Source: Lachnospiraceae bacterium (GTDB taxonomy: Bacteria > Bacillota > Clostridia > Lachnospirales > Lachnospiraceae). From it: 11,211 nucleotides of DNA. Every line of letters starts with the position of its first letter. Within the stretch, counting starts at the first letter, position 1. The translations under genes and the position numbers were made by a program. Shown here in pieces: positions 1-6,837 of this stretch. Under the pieces are notes generated by a model. The model saw nothing but the letters and a program-made list of their open reading frames with translations. It did no database searches and was not told the DNA's origin. The DNA lies in the NCBI GenBank assembly GCA_017420605.1, contig JAFOIS010000153.1:1-11211 (forward strand). Reading direction: 5' to 3'.

Positions 1-2278
1 CGAGGTCGTCCTGGTCGTTCGGCACGCTCCATACGGCAAGCCGTACGGATTTCACCGCTCTGTCGCCGTCGCCGAACAGCCCTGTAATCAGCGCAGACGT
101 GTGTCCGGACGCCGTCGTCGTGACGTTGATCGTCGGATCCACTTCCTTGAAGGTCGCCGAACGGGTATCGAGCAGATACTCATTTCCATAAGTATCCGTC
201 AGATACGTCTCGATCTGATACGTCCCGATATGGAAGTTGTGGTTGGATACCGACATATGGATCACATAAGAGGACTGGCCCTCACTCATGCCGGTATACC
301 GATAGAGATCGCTCTTGTCGCTCTTTGACCAGATCTTCGCGTAGGTGCCGGTATGCCCGAACACGGACTGGATGCTTTCGACCCGCACCTCGAGCGTACC
401 GCTCTCATTCTTGAGATTCGCGATCCGCACTGTGGCAGACGGCGCCGCGTTGAACTGGTAATCCTTTATGCCGACAAGCGTCTGCTCACCCGCGCTGTCC
501 GTCATGTAAATATGCGTGTAGAACTGGCCCTGATGCTTATGGTTTGCGAGTTTGACGGTGACCTGGTATTTCCCGCCCGTATAGGTTCCGAGATACCACA
601 CGAGGTCGTCCTGTCCCCCGGTCTTGCTCCACGTCGCAAAATGGACCATACGGATCGCGCTCGTGCCCTCGCCCGGAAGGCCGTCGATCGAGATGACCGC
701 CGTCCCGTCATTGTTGTCCTTCAGTTCGATCACCGGTCCCGCGGTCGGCGTCGGTGATGCGGTCGGTGTCGGCGACGCGGTCGGTGTCGGCGTCACCGTC
801 GGCTTGACCGTGGGCGTCGGCGTCACCGTCGGTGTCGGTGCCGCGGACCCGTAGAGCTTGTAGTCCACCATGCCCACGAGCGTCTGATTCCCCTTGGAAT
901 CCGTCTTGTAGACATGTGTGTGGAACGTCCCGTCATGCTTATGGTTGGAAAGCCTGACCGTCGCCTGATAGACGCCGTTCTTATAGGTCCCCACATACCA
1001 TACGAGGTCGTCCTGATCGCCGGTCTTGCTCCAGGTCGGGAAATGCACGACTTTGATCGCGCTCGTGCCTTCCCCTTCCAGCTCATCGACCGTGACCAGC
1101 ACCGTCCCGTCACCGTTGTCGTAGTATTCGACTACCGGATGCGCCGTTCCGCCCGAAAAGAGCTTATAGTCCTTCATGCCCGCGAGCGTCTGGACACCCT
1201 TGGAATCCGTGACGTAAATGTGCGTATAGAACTGTCCTTCGTGTTTATGGTTGGAAAGCTTGACCGTCGTCCGGTATTTGCCGCTCTTATATGTTCCGAC
1301 GTACCATACGAGGTCGTCCTGGTCGCCCGCTTTGCTCCACGTCGCGAAATGCACGGCCCTGATCGCACTCGTGCCCTCACCCGGCAGATTATCGATCGTA
1401 ATGAGCGCCGAGCCGTCTTTATTGTCCGTAAATCCGATGACCGGCGCCGGCGTTGCGGTCGGCGTCACCGTCGGGGCCGTCGTCGGCGTCACCGTCGGTT
1501 TCGGCGTTTCCGTCACGACCGGGGTCGGCGTGACGGGCGCGTACAGCTTATAGTCCTTCATGCCGACGAGCGTCTGGACGCCCTTGGAATCCGTGACGTA
1601 GATATGCGTATAGAACTGCCCTTCGTGTTTATGGTTGGAAAGTTTCACGGTCGTCTGATATTTGCCGCTCTTAAACGTTCCCACGTACCACACGAGGTCG
1701 TCCTGATCGCCGGTCTTGCTCCACGTCGCGAAATGCACGACCTTGATCGCACTCGTACCTTCCCCCGGAAGGTTGTCGATCGTAATGAGCGCCGAACCGT
1801 CTTTATTGTCCGTAAAACCGATGACCGGCGCCGGCGGAGACGGCATCGGGCTTGCGGTGACCGTCGGAGAAGGCGTCGGCGTTGCGGTAGGCGTCGCGGT
1901 CGGCGTCGGGGTCACGACAGCGCCTGTCTTGTTGTTGTACGTGGCCTTCGTGACGAAATGCTGCTCGCCCTTCCAGTCGAAAATGTACAGATGGACGTTA
2001 TAGGTTCCCTTGCCGCTGCCGTGGTATTCGGCGACGTCGGTCCGCGCGGTGTATTTTCCCGCGGATTTCATGGTCATATCATACCAGTGCAGGTCGCTCT
2101 GGTCCGACTTGCGCCAGACAGCCGCATAGACAGAGGACACGCCGCAGGTCGCCGTAAGATCGCTTACGTTGATGTCGAAATCGCCGTCGCTGTCCCTGTT
2201 GGCAAAAGAAAGCTCCGCCGATAAGACGTCTTTAAGACCGCCCTCGTCAATATAATTCAGCACGGCGGCCGCGTCGGC
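1..2278 (-). CDS. C-terminal GBS_Bsp-like repeat region of the amidase, in frame after the TAG, partial
   Basis: The frame stays open for about 759 codons from the TAG to the left edge, where it is cut off. It begins with the apparent last helix of the amidase domain (ADAAAVLNY), then carries repeats of GBS_Bsp-like type (Pfam PF08481 style: WSKTGDQDDLVWY, LSNHKHEGQFYTHIY, TDSKG). I count seven: a divergent one at about 1937-2224, four of exactly 96 codons, one divergent at about 136-448 and one partial at 1-135. Thr-Pro linkers sit between some of them. Such repeats are common at the ends of secreted cell wall enzymes of Firmicutes and are thought to act in surface or substrate attachment. 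The fragment has no signal peptide, and I saw no convincing start with a ribosome binding site, so it is probably not a separate gene. It is either translated through the TAG, or part of a nonsense-mutated gene, or the TAG is a sequence error. Confidence 0.75.
449..736 (-). repeat. GBS_Bsp-like repeat 5, 96 codons
   Basis: Runs from PVIELKDNNDG to DYQFN. The core is conserved (WSKTGGQDDLVWY, LANHKHQGQFYTHIY). It is followed directly by a more divergent repeat (WSKSDKSDLYRY, VSNHNFHIGTYQIETY) at about 136-448. Confidence 0.82.
740..838 (-). repeat. Thr-Pro linker between repeats 4 and 5, short tandem DNA repeat
   Basis: Encodes a low-complexity Pro/Thr/Ser/Val stretch including a six-residue SPTPTA unit in tandem. 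The DNA shows an 18-base period on the plus strand (GCGGTCGGTGTCGGCGAC-like). Typical flexible linker of secreted Clostridia proteins and a likely site of repeat-number change. Confidence 0.8.
851..1138 (-). repeat. GBS_Bsp-like repeat 4, 96 codons
   Basis: Runs from PVVEYYDNGDG to DYKLY. It has the same length and core motifs as repeats 2 and 3 but more substitutions (VDELEGEGTSAIKVV, LSNHKHDGTFHTHVY). Confidence 0.85.
1157..1444 (-). repeat. GBS_Bsp-like repeat 3, 96 codons
   Basis: Runs from PVIGFTDNKDG to DYKLF, exactly as long as repeats 2, 4 and 5. It joins repeat 4 through a short SGGTAH spacer instead of a Thr-Pro linker. Confidence 0.85.
1445..1537 (-). repeat. Thr-Pro linker between repeats 2 and 3
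   Basis: Low-complexity Pro/Thr/Val-rich stretch (VTPTP, KPTVTPT, TVTPTATPA) joining two complete 96-codon repeats. Confidence 0.78.
1541..1828 (-). repeat. GBS_Bsp-like repeat 2, 96 codons
   Basis: Runs from PVIGFTDNKDG to DYKLY. It is nearly identical in DNA to repeat 3 over long stretches, for example around the WSK-GDQDDLVWY and LSNHKHEGQFYTHIY segments, which suggests recent duplication or gene conversion. Confidence 0.85.
1829..1912 (-). repeat. Thr-Pro linker between repeats 1 and 2
   Basis: Low-complexity TPTPTATPTATPTPSP stretch followed by Ser/Pro-rich residues, separating the divergent first repeat from the four uniform ones. Confidence 0.78.
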
Positions 2279-2281
2279 CTA
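2279..2281 (-). other. In-frame TAG between amidase domain and repeat region
   Basis: The reverse complement reads CTC GGT TAG GCC GAC GCG, so Lys-Leu-Gly is followed by TAG and then Ala-Asp-Ala in the same frame. One base change would give Gln, Glu or Lys. The other genes in the window whose true ends can be seen stop with TGA (pxpB, pxpC, ycsI, capE, capG) or TAA (pxpA, capF, the partial membrane gene); none uses TAG. Confidence 0.85.
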
Positions 2282-3913
2282 ACCGAGTTTTATGATATTT
2301 TCTTCCTTTGCGAGGAACGCCGCGTCTTCCGCATTCGTGATGTAGCAGTGCTCCACGATCATGGCGGGGATGCCCCGCTTTTTGCTGTTCCGGATGACAC
2401 TGTAATAGTCGGCCGCCGAACCGTCGGGGTATTCGTCCTCCAGATCTTCGATATTCGTGATCGTACGGGAGCCGACGCCCTGATAGTAGGTATTGTGCAC
2501 GGTGAGCCCGAGCGCCTTCAGCTGCTCGATGATCAGCAGCGCCACTTCCTTCGCCTCTTTTGCGAGTTCGGGCCGGTAGTTGTTGTTCGGGATATAGACT
2601 TCCGCGCCTTTCGCGGTCGCCGCGCTCCATGCGTTGAGGTGGATGCTGATATAGACGTCCGCGCCGACCTCTTTCGCGTATTCGGTGCGCTGCTCGAGAT
2701 CGTAGCCGTTCGTTTTGCCCGGGAATGGGCAGGCCTCCGTCTCGCGGGTCATATAGACCGTAACGCCTTCATGCTTCGCGAGTTCATCCCGCATGGCTTT
2801 CGCGATCTTCAGCGTAAGGACCTCTTCGTAGAGCGGTTCATCGAGCCCGAGTTCCTGATACGTCGTCTTATTGTTGGCACCGCCGTGGGTCTTGTCGTGT
2901 CCGGGGTCGATCATGACGACGATGTTATCGCTGCCGGCCGTAAGGACCGGAGAGGCCAGGAGCAGCAGCCCGCCCATGATCCGGGAGAGCAGGGAAACGC
3001 CTGTCAGCTGTGCGCTTTTTCTGCCGTTCTCCGCCGCGTCGATGGCTGCCAGCGTATCTTCGATGCCGTTGTCCGTGAGCACTGTTCCGCCAAGATCCGT
3101 CCTCACCAGTTCCGGGATATCCGACGACGACGCCGCGGCCGGGATCTCATTTTCCGCGTCCGCATCCGAAATGGCGATCACGTCGTCCGGATCGGTCGCG
3201 ACTTCCCTGTCCACACCGAAACGGGCGGCGATGCCTGTCTCCGCAAGCGCGATCTCCGTCTCCCCGAGCAGGAGCTTCCGGAGATACCAGCACCCGGTCT
3301 GCGGCGTAAAGGAAAACACAGCCGGTCCGTTCTCATAACGGACAGCTGTTACGGTAAGCTCTTTTCCGGTCGATTCGTTCTGCAGTACGAGCACCGCCGC
3401 ATCTTCTTCCGGAAGGTTTCCGATACCGGCATAGATCGTCTGGCTGTCGCCGCGGCTCATATCGGGATCCGCAACGACAAGGTACAGAAGATACGGCTCG
3501 TCCGCCTCCTCTTCCGCAGCCTCTACCGGATCGTTCTCTTCTTCCGCTTCTCCGGCAGTCTCTTCCGCTTCATCGGCATTCTCTGCCGCTTCTTCCGTTT
3601 CCGCCTCTTCTTCCGTCTCTTCCGCGGGCGTCTCTTCTGTTTCCGCCTCTTCATCCCCCGCTTCCGTCAACTCGTCCGGAACGCTTTCCTCACCGGCTTC
3701 TCCGTTCTCTTCCTCATATCCGGAACCGGCTGCAAAGATCTCCGTATCTTCGTCTTCAGACGGCAGAATATCCGGCAGCGATGCGACGCTTCCGTTCTCT
3801 TCTTCCGCGATCTCACCGGCTGTCTCATCTGCGAACGCCGTGGCCGGCATGGCGGTCACGAGAATACCGATCGACAGAATAACTGCCAGAATCTTTCTCC
3901 AATACGTTCTCAT
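2279..3913 (-). CDS. Secreted N-acetylmuramoyl-L-alanine amidase (amidase_3), ended by an in-frame TAG
   Basis: Zinc amidase that cleaves the MurNAc-L-Ala bond of peptidoglycan outside the cell. From the chosen ATG (3911-3913) it has 544 residues: signal peptide 1-28 (hydrophobic core 8-22, likely cleavage after AFA), Glu-rich acidic stretch 29-140, an unrecognised possibly beta-rich domain about 141-236, a linker, a hydrophobic segment 306-327, and amidase_3 at 328-544. Expected zinc ligands are visible: H339 in DPGHD, E363 in LYEEVL, H425 in SIHLN; the catalytic Glu is E521 in IVEH. The ATG was preferred over one at 4015 because it gives a proper signal peptide and has AGAGGA (3921-3926) seven bases upstream; the earlier ATG would also lie upstream of the predicted promoter. 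The TAG falls inside what looks like the last helix of the domain (KLG-stop-ADAAAVLNY), so the product is cut just short of the repeats that continue in frame. Family assignment is secure; the true end is not. Confidence 0.9.
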   Translation of the reverse strand: MRTYWRKILAVILSIGILVTAMPATAFADETAGEIAEEENGSVASLPDILPSEDEDTEIFAAGSGYEEENGEAGEESVPDELTEAGDEEAETEETPAEETEEEAETEEAAENADEAEETAGEAEEENDPVEAAEEEADEPYLLYLVVADPDMSRGDSQTIYAGIGNLPEEDAAVLVLQNESTGKELTVTAVRYENGPAVFSFTPQTGCWYLRKLLLGETEIALAETGIAARFGVDREVATDPDDVIAISDADAENEIPAAASSSDIPELVRTDLGGTVLTDNGIEDTLAAIDAAENGRKSAQLTGVSLLSRIMGGLLLLASPVLTAGSDNIVVMIDPGHDKTHGGANNKTTYQELGLDEPLYEEVLTLKIAKAMRDELAKHEGVTVYMTRETEACPFPGKTNGYDLEQRTEYAKEVGADVYISIHLNAWSAATAKGAEVYIPNNNYRPELAKEAKEVALLIIEQLKALGLTVHNTYYQGVGSRTITNIEDLEDEYPDGSAADYYSVIRNSKKRGIPAMIVEHCYITNAEDAAFLAKEENIIKLG

Positions 3914-3920
3914 AAAAGGA

Positions 3921-3926
3921 TCCTCT
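3921..3926 (-). promoter_or_regulatory. Ribosome binding site of the amidase gene
   Basis: AGAGGA on the minus strand, seven bases before ATG 3911-3913. It decides the start over the ATG at 4013-4015. Confidence 0.75.
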
Positions 3927-3974
3927 GCTGTTGAGTTTACGATTTTGTAATCTTGCTTAACACATTTGAAACAA

Positions 3975-4003
3975 ATTATATCATCCTTCTTATAATAATG
4001 CAA
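3975..4003 (-). promoter_or_regulatory. Sigma-70 type promoter of the amidase gene
   Basis: On the minus strand, TTGCAT (3998-4003) and TATAAT (3975-3980) are separated by exactly 17 bases. Transcription would start near 3968, leaving a leader of about 55 bases before the chosen ATG. The region is AT-rich against GC-rich coding DNA. Predicted from consensus only. Confidence 0.75.
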
Positions 4004-4008
4004 GTTAT

Positions 4009-4037
4009 TTGACACTGCCGCCCCCGGAGGCTATAAT
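4009..4037 (+). promoter_or_regulatory. Consensus sigma-70 promoter of the pxp operon
   Basis: TTGACA (4009-4014) and TATAAT (4032-4037) are both exact consensus with a 17-base spacer. Transcription would start around 4043-4045, giving a leader of under 20 bases before pxpB. The perfect match suggests strong expression unless a repressor acts. No regulator gene lies in the window. Confidence 0.85.
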
Positions 4038-4047
4038 TTACTGCAAT

Positions 4048-4055
4048 GCAGGGGG
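4048..4055 (+). promoter_or_regulatory. Ribosome binding site of pxpB
   Basis: GCAGGGGG lies six bases before ATG 4062. A second ATG follows at 4065, so initiation at either codon is possible with little effect on the protein. Confidence 0.65.
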
Positions 4056-4061
4056 TCCGCA

Positions 4062-4820
4062 ATGATGCAGAATTCTGATTTTCCGGCAATTCCGGCCGTT
4101 TTTCCGGCCGGCGAGCGCGCGCTCGTTCTCGACTTCGGCAACGTGATCGACGATGCGGTGAACGACCGCGTCACGGCGTACCGCGCCGGCATCGAAAAAG
4201 CCCGCATTCCGGGTATCCTCGAGGTCGTTCCGACCTACCGTTCGCTCCTCGTTCTCTACGACCCCTGTATCATCCGTTATGACAGTCTGAAAGAAAAACT
4301 CCGCGCCGTCTCCTCTTCCGGGACCGGTGCGGCCGGCGGCGTCTTACGGCTTCTTTCCGTCCCCTGCCTGTACGGCGGGGAGGCGGGTCCGGATCTTTCC
4401 GCACTCTCTTCCATGACCGGCCTTCCGGAGGAGGAGATCATCCGCCTGCACTGCGCGCCGGACTACAAGATCTATATGCTCGGCTTCCTGCCCGGCTTCG
4501 TCTATCTGGGCGGACTCGACAGCCGGATCTGCGCGCCGCGCCTTTCAACGCCGCGCACACGCATTCCCGCGGGTTCCGTCGGCATCGGCGGCAGCCAGAC
4601 CGGCGTATACCCGGTCGACTCTCCGGGCGGATGGCGGCTGATCGGAAAGACGCCTCTCCGTTTCTACGATCCGGCAGGCGATCCGCCGATCCTGTGCCGC
4701 GCGGGCGACCGGATCCGCTTCCGTCCCGTCGGTGCGGACGAATATGAAGCGATCCGGCGCAAAGTCGAAGAAGGGACCTATTCCCCCGAATTTACGGCAT
4801 GGAAAGGCGGCACAGAATGA
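4062..4820 (+). CDS. pxpB: 5-oxoprolinase subunit PxpB (KipI / allophanate hydrolase subunit 1 family)
   Basis: 252-residue cytoplasmic protein of the AHS1/KipI family. With PxpA and PxpC it forms the prokaryotic ATP-dependent 5-oxoprolinase, which converts 5-oxo-L-proline to L-glutamate. The conserved core is in the second half: YMLGFLPGFVYLGGL, then LSTPRTRIPAGSVGIGG, QTGVYPVDSPGGWRLIG and TPLRFYD. Length is normal for the family. It is first in the operon, directly behind a consensus promoter, and its TGA overlaps the ATG of pxpC (ATGA, 4817-4820), which suggests coupled translation and equal amounts of the two partners. Homologues in B. subtilis (KipI) were first described as inhibitors of the sporulation kinase KinA; the company of pxpC, ycsI and pxpA favours the oxoprolinase role here. 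Confidence 0.94.
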   Translation: MMQNSDFPAIPAVFPAGERALVLDFGNVIDDAVNDRVTAYRAGIEKARIPGILEVVPTYRSLLVLYDPCIIRYDSLKEKLRAVSSSGTGAAGGVLRLLSVPCLYGGEAGPDLSALSSMTGLPEEEIIRLHCAPDYKIYMLGFLPGFVYLGGLDSRICAPRLSTPRTRIPAGSVGIGGSQTGVYPVDSPGGWRLIGKTPLRFYDPAGDPPILCRAGDRIRFRPVGADEYEAIRRKVEEGTYSPEFTAWKGGTE

Positions 4821-5812
4821 AGATCCTGAATGCGGGCGCCCTTTCCCTCATAGAGGACGCGGGCCGTTTCGGATACCTTTCCTCCGGGATCGGCCAGGCC
4901 GGCGTCATGGATACGGACGCGTATGAAGCCGGCGCCCGACTCACGGGAAACCGCGGAGATGAAGCCGTCATTGAAATGACGCTGATCGGCGCTTCCTTCC
5001 GTTTTGAAGAAGAGACCGTGATCGCCCTCACCGGCGCCGACATGGACGCGCGCCTGAATGACCGGTATCTGCCGCCGTATCTTGCGTGCGCGGTACGCCC
5101 GGGCGATACGCTTGCGCTTGCCATGGCAAAATACGGCTGCCGCGGTTATCTTTCCGTCAGCGGCGGCTTCGACGTTCCTTATGTGCTCGGCAGCCGCTCC
5201 ACCGATCTCAAATGCGGGATCGGCGGGCTATCCGGCCGTGCGCTCCGGAAAGACGATACGCTGCGCATCCTGCCTTCCTCCGTTCCCGCGCCGCTTCGCA
5301 AAAGCAGCGAAGAAGCGCGCCTTGGCGTACTGTCGGGTCTTGCCGGCGCGCCGCCCGTTCCGCGTTCCTCGATCGGCGCGCCGGGCGTCATCCGGGTGAT
5401 CGCCGGTCCCCAGGCGGAATGCTTTACCGCGGAGGATAAAGCCCGGTTTTTCGGAAATCCCTTCCGCGTCTCGCCGCAGAGCGACCGGATGGGGCTCCGT
5501 CTCGAAGGGCCGTCCGTGGCCGGCGGGCACGGCACCGACATCGTTTCCGACGGTATCGTCTTCGGCTCCGTCCAGGTCCCGAAGGACGGGCATCCGATCA
5601 TCCTGATGGCGGACCACCAGACGACCGGCGGATACGCGAAGATCGCGACGGTCTGCAGTTTCGACCTGCCCTTCCTTGCGCAGACAAGGCCGGGCGAATG
5701 GCTTCGTTTCAAAGAGGTCTCCGTGGAGGAAGCGCAGACGTTCCTTCTGCGGAAGAAAGGAGAAGAATCATGGACTACGCAAAAGCATCGCCGGAAGCTG
5801 TTCGGAAACTGA
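4817..5812 (+). CDS. pxpC: 5-oxoprolinase subunit PxpC (KipA / allophanate hydrolase subunit 2 family)
   Basis: 331-residue AHS2/KipA family protein, partner of PxpB in 5-oxoprolinase. The start was set at ATG 4817, not 4799, because the family typically begins MKIL-x-G and GGAAAGG (4801-4807) is well placed. Family motifs: EDAGRFGYLSSGIGQAGVMD near the N-terminus, SVSGGFDVPYVLGSRSTDLK in the middle, then SPQSDRMGLRLEGP, DIVSDGIVFGSVQVP and MADHQTTGGYAKIATV toward the end. The last 43 bases overlap ycsI in another frame, so the final residues (WTTQKHRRKLFGN) are coded by DNA that also encodes the YcsI N-terminus; this tail may be lineage-specific. Confidence 0.93.
   Translation: MKILNAGALSLIEDAGRFGYLSSGIGQAGVMDTDAYEAGARLTGNRGDEAVIEMTLIGASFRFEEETVIALTGADMDARLNDRYLPPYLACAVRPGDTLALAMAKYGCRGYLSVSGGFDVPYVLGSRSTDLKCGIGGLSGRALRKDDTLRILPSSVPAPLRKSSEEARLGVLSGLAGAPPVPRSSIGAPGVIRVIAGPQAECFTAEDKARFFGNPFRVSPQSDRMGLRLEGPSVAGGHGTDIVSDGIVFGSVQVPKDGHPIILMADHQTTGGYAKIATVCSFDLPFLAQTRPGEWLRFKEVSVEEAQTFLLRKKGEESWTTQKHRRKLFGN
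5756..5762 (+). promoter_or_regulatory. Ribosome binding site of ycsI inside pxpC
   Basis: AAAGGAG, seven bases before ATG 5770. It fixes the ycsI start and lies fully within the end of pxpC. Confidence 0.75.
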
Positions 5813-6555
5813 TCCGGGAGGGAAAGATCACCTCCCCGACGACCGGAATGTGCGACGGCTACGCGCAGGCAAACCTTGTCTGCCTCCCGAAGGAATACGC
5901 CTACGACTTTCTTCTCTTTTCACAGCGCAATCCCCGCTCCTGCCCTCTTCTGGAAGTGACGGACGAAGGGTCCCGCGCGCTTCGCGAGATCGCGTCCGGC
6001 GCAGACATCGCAAAGGACATCCCGCGGTACCGCATCTATGAGAACGGCGTACTCACCGGCGAATATGAAGACGTCTCCGCGTTCTGGCGGGACGATCTTG
6101 TCAGTTTCCTCATCGGCTGCAGTTTTTCCTTCGAAGGAGAGCTCCTGTCCGCCGACATTCCGGTCCGGCAGATCGAAGAAGGCTGCAACGTACCGATGTA
6201 CAACACGAACATCCCCTGCAGAAGCGCGGGCATCTTTCACGGCAATATGGTCGTGAGCATGCGTCCTCTGCCTTATGATCTCGTACCGAAGGCCGTGCTC
6301 GTCACCGGCGCGATGCCGCGCGTTCACGGCGCGCCGGTCCATATCGGCTTCCCGGAGGCGATCGGCATCCGGGATATCGCGCATCCGGACTACGGCGATC
6401 CCGTCACGATCCGGGAAGGCGAAGTCCCGGTCTTCTGGCCTTGCGGCGTAACGCCCCAGAACGTCATCATGGCCTCGAAGCCTTCGTTCGTGATCACGCA
6501 TTCCCCGGGGCATATGTTTATCACCGACATAAAGAACGTCAACCTGAAATACTGA
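5770..6555 (+). CDS. ycsI: YcsI-type putative hydro-lyase (DUF1445, D-glutamate cyclase related)
   Basis: 261-residue protein of the YcsI/DUF1445 family. Start at ATG 5770 is set by its ribosome binding site and by family similarity beginning at about residue 8 (PEAVRKLIREG). Family motifs: TSPTTGMCDGYAQANLV, YDFLLFSQRNPRSCPLLEVTD, FLIGCSFSFEGEL, YNTNIPCRSAG, and near the end FWPCGVTPQN and ITHSPGHMFITDI. The family is annotated as a putative hydro-lyase; mammalian mitochondrial D-glutamate cyclase (DGLUCY), which makes 5-oxo-D-proline, contains a related domain. YcsI often accompanies kipI, kipA and ycsF, as here. I infer a role in supplying or interconverting 5-oxoproline or D-glutamate; the reaction is not shown by the sequence. 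Length is normal and the gene is intact. Confidence 0.88.
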   Translation: MDYAKASPEAVRKLIREGKITSPTTGMCDGYAQANLVCLPKEYAYDFLLFSQRNPRSCPLLEVTDEGSRALREIASGADIAKDIPRYRIYENGVLTGEYEDVSAFWRDDLVSFLIGCSFSFEGELLSADIPVRQIEEGCNVPMYNTNIPCRSAGIFHGNMVVSMRPLPYDLVPKAVLVTGAMPRVHGAPVHIGFPEAIGIRDIAHPDYGDPVTIREGEVPVFWPCGVTPQNVIMASKPSFVITHSPGHMFITDIKNVNLKY

Positions 6556-6585
6556 TCCGGCCCTGCGGAAAGAAAGGAAGTTCGT

Positions 6586-6837
6586 ATGTACAGAGTGGAT
6601 CTGAACTGTGACCTCGGCGAAAGCTTCGGCGCCTATACCATCGGACGTGACGAGGAGGTCCTCTCCTATATCAGTTCGGCCAACGTGGCCTGCGGTTTTC
6701 ACGCATCCGACCCGTACGTCATGTCGGAGACCGTCAGACGCGCGAAAGGCCGCGGCGTCCGCGTCGGCGCCCATCCCGGCTACCCGGATCTCGTAGGCTT
6801 CGGCCGCCGGAATCTTACGGTGTCCCGAAAGAGCTGA
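6586..6837 (+). CDS. pxpA: PxpA (LamB/YcsF) N-terminal fragment, frameshifted
   Basis: First 83 codons of the LamB/YcsF family subunit of 5-oxoprolinase. AAAGGAAG (6573-6580) precedes the ATG by five bases. Family hallmarks are clear: [39 protein letters not shown]. Similarity ends at VS, after which the frame reads RKS and stops at TGA 6835-6837. The expected continuation [15 protein letters not shown] appears in the frame one base away. A single C is missing from the CCC at 6824-6826; restoring it would give one gene of about 253 codons over 6586-7346, the usual PxpA size. As it stands the gene is broken, or the base was lost in sequencing or assembly. Confidence 0.9.
   Translation: MYRVDLNCDLGESFGAYTIGRDEEVLSYISSANVACGFHASDPYVMSETVRRAKGRGVRVGAHPGYPDLVGFGRRNLTVSRKS

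Noticed and set aside
740..1912. The spaced repeats considered as a CRISPR array
   Set aside because: The units are protein-coding 288-base repeats with Thr-Pro linkers. There are no short identical repeats with unique spacers.
914..2224. A 436-codon Arg-rich open frame on the plus strand across the repeats
   Set aside because: Codon-aligned reverse of the GBS_Bsp-like repeat frame. The Arg-rich blocks are the reverse of Thr-Pro linker codons, and it ends where a sense TTA codon occurs.
2262..2281. Possible stem behind the TAG that might promote readthrough (GGCC, 5-base loop, GGCC)
   Set aside because: Only four base pairs, starting at the stop codon itself, in GC-rich DNA. This is too weak to call a recoding element.
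2348..3934. A 528-codon open frame on the plus strand opposite the amidase
   Set aside because: It is the codon-aligned reverse of the amidase frame, again opened by avoidance of TTA, CTA and TCA. It has Arg- and Phe-rich low-complexity sequence, whereas the sense frame has clear amidase motifs.
3914..4015. N-terminal extension of the amidase from an ATG at 4015
   Set aside because: It lies across the predicted amidase promoter, has no good ribosome binding site, and would place the signal peptide 34 residues from the N-terminus.
5698..5769. Longer ycsI start at 5698
   Set aside because: It would extend ycsI far back into pxpC with residues unlike the family, while ATG 5770 has a strong ribosome binding site.
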